64,000 bases of DNA from Aculops lycopersici (lineage: Eukaryota; Arthropoda; Arachnida; Trombidiformes; Eriophyidae), in contig WNKI01000001.1 of NCBI GenBank assembly GCA_015350385.1, forward strand, positions 3,511,480 to 3,575,479, given 5' to 3'. Each line of letters opens with the position of its first letter. Position 1 is the stretch's first letter. This document shows, piece by piece, positions 48,968 to 59,800 of the stretch. The notes under the pieces are model-generated. The model had not been told where the DNA came from. It did no database searches and saw nothing but the letters and a program-made list of their open reading frames with translations. The translations under genes and the position numbers were made by a program.

Positions 48968-50856
48968 ATGTTGTTCTATCTACTACCCTCGATGTTGCCA
49001 TTCATTGCCTTACTATTGATGCGAGGCGACAATTTTTTTTCCGGCTTCACCTCAAACAATTGGAATGAAGAGTATGATTATATAATCATTGGCGCCGGAA
49101 CTGGCGGCTCCGTTATGGCCAACAGGTTGTCGGAGAACAGCGAGACGCGTGTGCTCCTACTGGAGGCGGGTGGCGACGAGAACTTCCTATCGAGGGTACC
49201 GCTCTTTGCACCTGTGCTAGCGAAGAGTCCCATCGATTGGAATTACACAACAGTGCCACAGGAAGAGGCGTGTCTCGGTCTCGAGGGACGTATATCGGAG
49301 TGGCCCCGCGGCAAGGTACTCGGCGGTTCGTCCTCGATCAACTTCATGTTGTACGTCAGGGGAAACAGGCAGGACTACGACCAATGGGCCGACTTGGGCT
49401 GCGAGGGTTGGAACTTCGAGCACGTGTTTCCATATTTCCTCAAGAACGAAGACAACGCCGATCCAGAAATAGCGGCAAGCGTTTACCATGCAACAGGTGG
49501 CTACCAAACCGTGGAGACTCGCAAGGACTACGGCCCCATTGCTAGCGCCTTCCCCAAAGCCGGCGAGGACATGGGCTACATTGCAGCGGACTTTAATGGA
49601 GCCAACCAGTTAGCATTTATGAATCCGCAGATGATGCAACGACATGGCGAGCGATTATCCGAGAGCAGCGCCTATTTGTATCCAATTAGAGATAGGAAAA
49701 ACTTGGACATTGTCACTCATGCTCTTGTAACAAAAATTATTTTCAACGACCAGAAGGTCGCCACGTCGGTTCAGTTTGATCGAGCGGGTGGCACTTATAC
49801 TGTGCGAGCCAGAAAAGAGATTATTCTTTCGGGTGGAGCAATCAACTCGCCACAACTGCTCATGCTCTCAGGTGTTGGACCAAGAGACCACTTGGAGGAG
49901 ATGGGCATTGAGGTTGTGGCCGACTCGCCGGGTGTTGGCCAAAATTTACAGGATCACATCTCAGGCGAGATTGACGCTACGGTGAGACAAAACACTGCCA
50001 TTGTACCTAGCAGAGATCTTACGAAAAAGAAAACCTACTTCGATTATCTAACCCTCGGCTCTGGACCCCTGACTTCCGGTGGCTCTTGTGATGGTATTGG
50101 ATTTATAAGGACTGAACGGGCATCTGAGCGGTACACTTTGCAACCAGATATTGAGCTTTACATGCTTACAGTCAACTCCAAGTCGGTGTCTGAGGGACGC
50201 GATGGAATTAGACTGCTGCCTACACTCTTACATCCAAAATCACGTGGTTTCATCAAGCTAAAGTCCACAAATCCGTATGAAAAGCCAATAATCAATCCGA
50301 GATATCTAACCGAACCCGATGATGTCAAGACTTTGGTTTCGGCGATGAAATTTGCCCTTAAGTTTGCCCAAACACCCGCTTTCCTTGAATTCAATACTAC
50401 CTTGGATATGACCCCAGAAAAGGGGTGCGAGAGCTATGAAATGTACTCGGACGATTATCTAGAGTGCGCTGTGCGCCACAAAACCCTGACTATCTGGCAT
50501 CCCACGAGCACTTGTAAAATGGGCCCAGCAAACGATCCACTGGCAGTTGTGGACCCACAACTTCGAGTTAGAGGTGTGAAAAATTTACGGGTAGTGGACG
50601 CGTCTGTCATGCCTTTGGTCATATCAGGTAAGTAGTTGAACCATTCTTTTTTTCCAAGCACCAACCTCCACCTGTTAGTCAACTCATCCTAACCTCATTA
50701 TTCCAACGACATCCAGGCAACACCAACACCCCCACCGCAATGATTGCAGAGAAGATTTCTGACCTCATCATGGGTCGGCAATTGAAACCGTTTGCGCCCG
50801 ATGTCAATTCAGCTGACAATAGAGAAAACGGATATAAGAAAAAAGTGAGCCACTAA
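48968..50856 (+). CDS. GMC oxidoreductase, glucose dehydrogenase-like (GMC2), two exons
   Basis: Exons 48968-50627 and 50717-50856 are separated by an 89-bp intron (TCAG|GTAAGT ... CCAG|GC). Splicing restores SGNTNTPTAMIAEKISDLIM, matching GMC1; reading through would stop after two codons. The product is 599 residues with a short hydrophobic N-terminus (MLFYLLPSMLPFIALLL; signal or anchor), FAD motif YIIIGAGTGGSVMANRL, GMC signature 1 PRGKVLGGSSSINFM, signature 2 GGAINSPQLLMLSGVGP, and a His511/Asn555 pair (WHPTSTCKMG and GNTNTP). It is a clear paralogue of GMC1, the two sharing most motifs. The usual HPVGTC is here HPTSTC. The substrate is unknown. Poly(A) signal AATAAA at 50932-50937. Confidence 0.95.
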
Positions 50857-50931
50857 AGGTTCTCTGGTGTGTCAAATACCTCACCGGAGCCTTCGTGAGC
50901 TTAATAACTAGTCAGTCTCAAAATCGGAAGA

Positions 50932-50937
50932 AATAAA
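50932..50937 (+). terminator. Poly(A) signal of GMC2
   Basis: AATAAA 76 bases downstream of the GMC2 stop codon in GAAGAAATAAACC. Confidence 0.6.
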
Positions 50938-51054
50938 CCATCAGTTTTGCATTCCTTCTTGACTTTGACGATATAACTGTTTCATTTGCTTCGATAGTCT
51001 TATGGGAAATCATGAGCTTGAAACTATTTGATCCCCACAATCTCAACTCCGGTA

Positions 51055-51955
51055 AAATGCACCATTCTAACGTCTCATGTATGATGTTCGGCTTTGAGTT
51101 TTGGTAGCAAATACTGCGATTTTCCCCTAGGAACAATATTTACCAGTCCTGACGGGATGGAGCGATTTCCTCTACTCTCAGCGTCCATCTTGATCGACTC
51201 TGCAGCATTTAGGTACTCAAACTCGGTAAGTGATTCCGAGCTCGATGATAAGTGGCAATATTCTATTGAGAGATTAATTTGATTATCTGTCATTATCGAT
51301 ATCTATTGTGCGCCGTTCGAGAAAAATCAACAGGTTAGTTTCGATATAATGCACATGGGGCTAGGGTAGAGCACCGGATTATTACTCTGTCTTATTAACC
51401 AACCTTTACGAGTCTTGAAAATTACACAGTCGAATACTGTAGACTGGAGATACAAAACTATCTTAACATAAATAAGATGGCACCTAACTTCATATTTATT
51501 CAAATATTGCACAAATTCAAATATCTCCAATTTTGGCCTCCTAGTCTAACCTCTGGTCTTATAGTACCTCATGTTGGTTTAGCGTTGAGTAAATTAATTG
51601 TACAGAGAATCCAATTTTATGGAATAAGATTGAGTGGTCTCAAAGGGCAAGCGCAACATGTCAACAACCGCGGCGGATCCCGAATCAGCTCTCATCGGTA
51701 TGGTAGTTGAGCTTTGTGGTTAATACGCGCCGCAGAGTGAAGTTTAGATTATCATGTTTAGCATTTGCATCTAGAATCAATACAACTAAAATGATAACAT
51801 TGGGCAAAACCAACAATCGGTTGCACCCGATGAGGTTATTGTGTGTTGGCATTCGCCTCGCTTCTTTGCCGAAAACCAAACTGGATAACGCTAAAGGCTG
51901 CCACAAGCAAGGAGGAGCGCGATTCCGGGGCCAAAGAGAGCAACTTCCACCTATC
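51055..51955 (-). pseudogene. Inverted copy of the GMC1 locus lacking the whole coding region
   Basis: Read on the minus strand this segment contains, in order, the 5' flank of GMC1 (51955-51581), directly joined to the GMC1 3' flank with its poly(A) signal (51580 to ~51345), then after ~220 unrelated bases the end of the 3' flank (51118-51055). All of 45772-47842, including the start region, coding sequence and first ~43 bases of 3' UTR, is missing. In the intact copy the missing part is bounded by AACGCT direct repeats (45766-45771 and 47820-47825). This is either a deleted third GMC gene or the empty ancestral site into which intronless GMC1 was inserted. No coding remnant is present. Confidence 0.8.
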
Positions 51956-53215
51956 TTCTGTAGTTTTAACAGTGTCTAACAATGAGTCAAGTGGAAATAT
52001 TCTGGTCGGACTGCTCTCTAACATTCGACTGTCACTTAGAATCAACTTGCATAGTTTGAGAATAATCGGTTGGCAGGTTATGATATGTTGCGTATGGGAC
52101 TCATAGAGGCACCGGGTCGTCGTTTCCGGTCGAGTCTTTGCCAAGTAATGAAACTTTAGCGATTGAATACTGTGGAATAATAACTGCATAATAACTGAAT
52201 ATCACATATCGCACCACTCTGCGGCCTTAAGCTTACAGATGAGTTCAAAATCCACCCCCTTGAAGCTTCTTTGGTTGCTGTCGACAAGAGACTAATGTCG
52301 CAAGTTTCACACAAAATCCACGACAGGTCCGAGTAAAATACTCTGCCATCTCGTCCGGCCTCCTAACGAGTGTTCCCAGCTGCGACGTGTACAAGTTTCG
52401 AGATTAAACTGGACTGTGATTGAATCTGCAAGATGGACTTCTTGAGCTCAGAGATTTCAGACCAGGTTCAAACATTAAAATTTGACTCCGATTTAGGCTC
52501 GAGTTTGGAGAAAAGTTGAGCCTGAGACATCGAGATCCTAACCTACAAACCGCAAGCCAGCAAACAAAGTCTATTGTAATTTTGTAGCATTCAAGTAAGT
52601 AGTTGAGAGAGGAAGGATTGCGAGCTCGGCGAATTGATGCAAACCATATCCAGCGACTTGAGATCGAAAAACGTGATTGCGCAATTACTTTACAAATTCC
52701 CTCTCACTAGCATAGTTATCATTAATGATAGCTCAGGTGAGAAGCGGAAATTTCCGGCGTCGCATCAGAGGGAAGGAGTATTTGAGGAAAGTCTAAATCT
52801 CTTTTTGGTCGTGCTAATTGAATTGGCTCACCTGCCTCACTTGTTGCGATTACGGCACAACCTCGCGGTGGTGGTTGCATTCGAGGAGTCAGCGATAGAC
52901 CTCTCTGTATCACTTGGCGGCTGCGATCTTACAGGTGGACCCGTTGCCCTCTGGGGGTCATAAAGTGAAATGTGCATTAAATATGTCCGCACAAAAACTT
53001 TCCAGCTTTACCTCTCTTCACCTGGACTTTTTAATTGATATCTCCGTTGTTTGTTGTCTGTGTGGTGGAAAGGCGAGCGAAAGTAGCAGAAGCGAAAGTT
53101 TATTGGCTGACTCAAGCTGGAGTCATTCAAGTACTTCCTCCAACTTTTTGCAACAATAACTCCGGTCGACTTTTGAACTTTCCACCGACTCAATCGTGTC
53201 TCTCGTCCTCTCCAG

Positions 53216-53222
53216 TATATAA
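53216..53222 (+). promoter_or_regulatory. Candidate TATA box (TATATAA)
   Basis: CCAGTATATAACTTCAG lies 35 bases before an ATG that opens a 31-codon stretch ending at a consensus splice donor. Together these look like a promoter and first exon, though no downstream exon is identified. Confidence 0.35.
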
Positions 53223-53256
53223 CTTCAGCGTTGCAACTTCTCCCTCTCGGAGCTCG

Positions 53257-53349
53257 ATGCTCAAAAGCGCAAACTCCAACTCGATGTCGTTCGATTCATT
53301 CATCATGGAAACTGGAGGGCAACAATCGATTGCGACTGTAAGCGAAAAG
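53257..53349 (+). CDS. Candidate short first coding exon
   Basis: ATG at 53257 opens 31 codons (MLKSANSNSMSFDSFIMETG...) ending GAAAAG|GTAAGTT, a consensus donor in phase 0. The phase does not fit the cadherin exon 2 (phase 1), so it is not simply an alternative start of that gene. Unsupported by any partner exon. Confidence 0.2.
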
Positions 53350-56300
53350 GTAAGTTTTTTCTTTAAGTGAGTTTGTTGGAAATGAAAGCCGAGTGTCAGG
53401 TTACCCGGCGACACACGACACTAGCCTTCTGCATGGTGAGATTCGATTTGTTACTGGGCAAAGAAGAAAGGAGAAAGATGGAATGAAATGAAATGATCCT
53501 CTTGGTTACAATTGTGAGCCAAAGGTTATTGCAACCCCAGTACCGAGACCAGCAACAAGTGGCCGCCGAGCACAATGTTATCTGGCCGAGAGTTTGTTAG
53601 CAAAACCGCGAGATAGACTCACAAGTGAAGTCACAACAACAACCACTACAACAAAGAGCAGTGATAGTCAAGTGTGAGAATCTCATCCATTTAATTCGGT
53701 TAAACGTCCATCTCTTTCTCTTGCTCGCTAAGCTTACGTCTTCTGAAGGGAAAGGTTGCGTGGAGGAAAACTTTGGACTCAAGTCAGCCGCTCAGTTAGT
53801 CAGTCAGTAAGTTGGTCGGTCGGATTGTTAGGAAATACACAAAGGCGACTCAATCGAGCTCAACTCACTCCACTTCAGTTGCAAGGCGCCTAATTGAATG
53901 GAAGGCTAAAGTCGACTTCGAGGAGAGCTCAAGTGATGGGATGCAAATCCGGCAAGAGGAAGATGCATCATCAGGTGGTTGATGCGTCTAGCTATGGCAA
54001 AAGCGCCGTTAGAATTATGAGCAGCGCCAGTCAGTGATCAAGTGGCCAGCTAGAGGCTTAGAGCCCATGTTGCTGTCGGTGGTTGCGCAATATTAAGGTC
54101 GCATCCCTCTCTCTCTCTCTCTCTCGCTTACTTGGTCAGTTTCTCGGTGTCTTTACATCTCCGTTGGCCGGGGCTTAAGGTCGCGTTGAGTGGCGAGCAG
54201 TTAGTTGTCTACCAGGTGAGACCAAGCCAACACAGGTTGCGGTGGCCACCGGTCACCTGTTGAATGTGACTTGGCGGTTTGCAGGTTTACAGATGAGTTG
54301 GCTAGTCACCAGGGTGACAGTGGATTGCTTAACCAAGAGACATGAGGGGAAGAGAGAGAGAGACACTGACCCGAGGACTGCAATCACCGTAGCACTATCA
54401 TCTTTCGCCATTCATTTTGAATTGAAGCCGAGCTCAGGTGCGCAGACTCAACAGGTGATCTGGCCACCACTCAGTGCTCAACTTGACCACTCGAGTGGCT
54501 GGCTTTCCATCGAACGCGCGAGTTACTCCCCCACTTCAAAGAGAAAAACAAGCTGACTGAGCTTAAAGATTTGCCCACTCGAACCACCGTCGGCTGCAAG
54601 CTATTTGCAAACCTCCAACCCGAACGCGAAGTGATCTTGAGGAAAACTCTCAAGATCCTGCGGCTAATCAGATCAGTGTTGAGTCTCTACTAGAATCTGT
54701 TTTGCGGAGGGGGAACGGAGTCCATTTGGACACTAATAAGCGCCGTATTTCAATCTCGACTAAAGAAGGGAGAGTTTAAGTAAAATTTAGTGCTAGCTTC
54801 AAGAAAGTCCCGTTATAATTCCATCCCCTCGTCCTTAGTTAAAGTTAGTATCTGTGCTTTCGGACTGGAACGTTTCGCCGCTTCCACCTCTCGCAGCCCC
54901 GACTTCATCTTGGAGCAGTTTGAAGTTTTTGGAGAAAAATTGTTTTTATTAGCCAGCGACAGGTAAGGCAACAGGCGAGAGCTGACTTGCGCTTGTGAGC
55001 TACCCGAGGACGGCGAGTTTATTTGCTCGCGCCTTTGCTCTGAGCGTCGAGAGTGAAACTGAGGCAACCGGCTTAATTACCATTAGCCGTTTATAAAATT
55101 GAGTCGCCATCGTTCGGCAAATGAGAGGTAAAATTTAGCAGTGCAACGAGTTGGATGAGGCGGGGAGCAAGTTAGCGGATAGGATCGCATCGGTGGAAAA
55201 CTCACACCGAATTAGAGAGGCAGCGGCAGCCACAGGTGAGCAAAGCAAACAAGTTGTTGCTGTTGTCGACGAGACAGCAGGACGATTTTGTGTTTGGAAG
55301 CAGAAGTAACTTTGAATAACTCGGCTATCAATGCAACGAGTAAATGCAAAGAGAAAAGTCAAGTGGACACAGCAATAGGAATAGCGACAGCAGCAGCAAC
55401 AACATAACCAGTCGGCACCAATCGTTAGCCTCCACCTTCTGTCTTCGGTTGCCGCTGCTACTTGTGGGGTTGACTCGGTGACCATAGAGCAAACAACACG
55501 ATTCGACAAGCTAGCTAACTGGCTTTCTAGCTCGCCAGTGACAAGTCGAGTGATTAAAGTAGCATTCGGGTTAGAGGAGTTGCGCAGACGAGAGGCAAAT
55601 TTTTAAGCGAAGCCGAATGTTTTACGTTGGCTGTCAAGTGTGTGCGAGACTGGAGAAAGACTGATATCATTAGCTTGCGAGGCATTTTGCTCAGGTGACA
55701 TTAAATGTGGACGACTTCTGTAAGGATTGCGACTGTTGCGACGACTACCACGTCGACGACGCAAGACGGAGAGTTAAGATTGAGTTTCAGCCAAGACCAC
55801 GAAGAATCAAGAGCACGCAAGTCGAGCAAATAGAAGCAAGAGCTTGAAGGTTAGAGGCTAGAGGTTAGAGGTAAGAGGCAAGAGAAAAAGCGATACAAGA
55901 AAAGTAGTTGACTCGACGAGCTAACTAACTGGCCAATGGGCGCACAGATTGCAGCAACAAGTGGTCATAGTGAAGCAGCAGCAGCTAGCTAATGACGAAA
56001 CGGACGACAATCGCGACGAGGGAATATCAACGGCCGCAAAATCATTAGTGTGGTTTGGTTACCGTTGCGTTTGCAGGCTTCGCTTGTGGGTCAGTCGGAT
56101 CTTCACTTTGCCATCATCTTGATATCAAGCTTCAACGGACCGAAAGTCCATCTGGCACACAAACGAGACATTCTAAAGCAGAGAGATAGAGACAGAGACA
56201 AGATCTATACAAACTGCCGCTACAAGTGAGCAACGAGGAGCAGATAGAGACGATTGCAGAGACGACAAACGGAGTTGAGGTAAAAAGTGTCGCCTCCTCT

Positions 56301-56806
56301 TGTATTCCACAAGCGAGAGATCCATTTGCATTTGTTAGTTTGCCAAACAATTTGTTGCTAAGTGTGCTGCAGAGTAGTGGAAGTGGACACTTGGCAAAGA
56401 CAACAAGTTTTTTGTCATCATTGGCTAGCCGGCGAGTTGAGCAGCACTAGTGAGCGTGACGACAGGAGAGCTTTTCAACAGGAAGGAAGGGAGGAAGTTT
56501 GCAAACTAAGGGTGAGATTGTTTGCCAAGAGAGTCGAACGCTGACATAACAATAGTTTCATTGTCTCTCATGGTTTTGTTGTTACAAATCAACCAACCAA
56601 CAACAACGCCGCTGATCAACCGAAACGAGAGCCAGCAAAACGCATGATTGAAACCAAAGGAGAGAGGGCGAGTGAAAGAAGGATAAGCTTGGTGGAAGGA
56701 ATAATCTAAATCTTGTGGCAGGATTGTGGAAGGACTAACGATTAGCATACAAGAAGTCCGCAAGGATCCAGCTCCTTGTTAGCAAGTGAGCAAGATAAGA
56801 GGATAG

Positions 56807-59800
56807 ATGAATGTAACCAAGATGCCAAATCAACGAGCTGCAAGATCGAAGAGCGGCGAGAAATTTTTAATCACCGAGGATCAGCAAAAGAAGAAGAGAA
56901 ACAAACCCGTTGACATGTTGGGTTTAGCCAAATCGCTCAAAAGATTCCTATTGCTCAGTTTGCTAGCATTGGTTAGCAACGAGAGCAACAGGTGGCTTGG
57001 TTCCGTCGAGGCCGCCGCTCAGTTCCAAACTCACCTGTTATATCTACCAAGTGGCCAGCATCAGCATCAGCATCAGCAACAAGTGTCCGCCACAACCTCT
57101 GTACTGAAGCGCGACCTCAGCAACAAGCAAAATGGAATTGGCGGCCAAACAACTAAAAGTTACCTACAAAATGGTGAGTAAATTGGAGCGATGAATTTTG
57201 ACGAAGTGAAGAGAGGAAATAAGATCAAGATGAAAAATTGAACTCTAATGAAAGGAGCAATTAATCCTCGACAACTTCTTGAGTTTTCCATCTAAAGGGG
57301 TAAAAGAGAAAAAGGAAAAAACTCTCGATTATCGATTAGCTGGCCAAAATTGGTCGAGAAGAAGCGACGAGAGCTTCCGATGCTGGCGCCTTGAGGCTGA
57401 ACAAGTGGCCCGTTAGTTCTCGTTTGTCGGTCGTGCGAAAGGAAAACTCGGCGCTCATTTGCCTCTGACTGCTAGTTTGCATTGCATTACTTTGCACCGC
57501 AGTGCCTTCGACGACGACGTCGCCTTCCAGTCACTCGCCTGTTGACGTGAACTAAATTTCGCTCGCTCGCTGACTGAGCTCACGTCGTTGTCCTCTTGAT
57601 TTTTTCTGGCAAGCCAGCAAATGATCGAGCGAAGCCTGAAGGTGAAGAGAAAGCTCGAACATTAATAAACACAGCGAGAGAGAGAGAGAGAAGATCGAGC
57701 GGATAGTTTATTCAAATGGGCAAATTGGAGCTCTCGTCTATGCGAAACTTTGAGCTAGAGAGTCTGCAGTTTGGAGACCTAGTCGTTTGTGGGAATGAAT
57801 CGTAAGGTTTCCAGGCTAAACTTTGTTCTTACCTTTAGTCTTCGTAACTCGAGTCTCTTGTAGGAAGGAAACCGGCTAACGGGACACACAAGCCTCGCAA
57901 ATGGCACAAACGACGAGGGAGAGTCACTGATAACGGAGGACGATTGCCAAATCAATTATCGGTCCAAATAAGTCGGCAGGTAACTTTCGTTGGCTCTCGC
58001 TTTGCAACTTTTGTTGCAGTTGCCACTCGTCGCCAGCTAAAACTATTCGGCCAGCCAGTCAGTCATTGAGTGATTTAGTTGGCTGGTCAGTTAGCAAGGT
58101 CCAAATGGAGGACTGCCCACGAAGTTTGAGATAAGAGATGAATACAACGGAGTTAACGATCTATAGCTCGCTAGCTGGCTTCATTTGCAGCTAGTGTCTC
58201 TCTACAATGAAGGCAACAAATACCGCTTATCGGAATTGCAAAATCAATGTTCCCTCTCATCGCATCCAGCAGCAGCAACAACAGCAACAGGTGCCGCCAC
58301 ATCGCCGAGCTGATTTTGACGATGATCACTTCGGCGGCGATCTGATTGGCTTAGTGTTTTAACGCGCCGACTTAGTGAGAGAGGCAAAATCCTATCGCTC
58401 CAACTAACGAATAAACGAGCCGATGAGCTTCACCAGAGATGCACAAGTCTCTTCTTGGCCGCCGCCTCTCGCTTGCCATCTCTTTTACCCTTTCTATCTC
58501 TGAAAAAGTTGAGTTAACCCAAATTTAGCTGGCACATCCAAAGAGAAGAAAGAATCCAAAGGAACTGACTGTTTATCGCCAGGTAAAGCAAGTGTCTTTT
58601 GGATTGCTTTTGTTTTCTATGCATGAATCTCTGCAAATTCCAAGTGGTCAGCCAGCTCGGCGCTCGCATCACTATCGAGAATCCACTCTCTCGCATATCT
58701 CACCTGCCTCCTTCTCTTTCTCTCTTGTTCGCCTCGTAATTAGCTAGTGAGTTTATTTTGAATCTCCAAATGAAATATTTACGCCAGAAGAATGGACAAG
58801 GCAACAATAATGTTATTATAATAACTCAATAATGATCCAGTAAACTAACCTCCCTCACTTCCTTCTCTCTGATAAATCTGCTTCAAAAATTGGAAAAAAA
58901 CGAAAAAAATAACATAACTAAAAACAGTTTGCCAGGTGCGCGATGGCGAAAGTGTTGCCATCGTGGAGATTGAGGAAAGTCGCGGCTCAGGTAAGTTTTC
59001 TCTCTCTCTCTCTCTCTCTCTTCGCTACCTCTACTCTTTCTTTCCAACTATTCCTCTCGGCGGCTGTGGGCTAAGTCCAGCTGTCCAAACGCTCGGCTCG
59101 GTGGTTCCGGCGATTAGTTTTTAGTCACAGGTAAAAGTTGGCTAGCTAAATTTACCCCTTTCTAGGCGGGAAGGATCTCACGCTGCGAGGAGGCAAATGT
59201 TAAAATTGCATGATATTTGGAGAGAAAAAGTCTTTTTTCAGTTTCTCTACCTCCAATTGTTCAATTTAATCGGAAAGCTAAAAGCTTGCCGAGAGGAAAT
59301 CGAGGAACACGATAGAATGGGAGGGGAAAAAACTGGTGTGTTTTGTTGGAATACTCGGTATTAATCTAAATCTAAATCCAAAACAATACGCCAACTCCAA
59401 TTCCAACCCCACGATTACGACATCCACATTTACCAACCTAAACTTAATAACACGAATGGAATCAAACGGAATGGAATGGAATACAGACATGAGCCAGTCG
59501 ACGAGTCCCACTGAGTTGCCAATTTTAGGTTCCGTTAGTTTGGGCGAAATTGAGCTTCGCATCGAATCTGAAACGCACAAATATTTTCACATTCAAGACA
59601 AACGACTGAGACTCACGCGGCCACTTGACCGCGATGCCATAATGAAAGAGGTAAGTCGATCGTTTTCTCTCTATCTAGTTTATCTGATGGAGAGATCTAC
59701 TTCTTCCACCTGTTGAGTGTGAGATTCGATCCAAGTTGTGCCGTATGATGAGAGATCTTTTTTACACAAATGTGACTCTACCTTCAAGAGTTTGATTGCA

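Larger units (their letters stand above)
51956..56806. other. Gene-poor region between the GMC cluster and the cadherin
   Basis: About 4.8 kb. Weak similarity to GMC1 upstream DNA may run on to ~52,090. It contains a CT tract (54106-54125), GA tracts (54351-54362), many E-box CAGGTG/CACCTG sites and a candidate TATA-driven first exon (53216-53349, listed separately). Open frames on either strand are short and low-complexity. The last kilobase, with a GTTAGAGG-type repeat near 55,848-55,877, is likely 5' flank or UTR of the cadherin. Confidence 0.45.

Noticed and set aside
55848..55877. GTTAGAGG-type tandem motif suggestive of telomeric (TTAGG) repeat
   Set aside because: Only three or four imperfect units (AGGTTAGAGGCTAGAGGTTAG), not TTAGG arrays.
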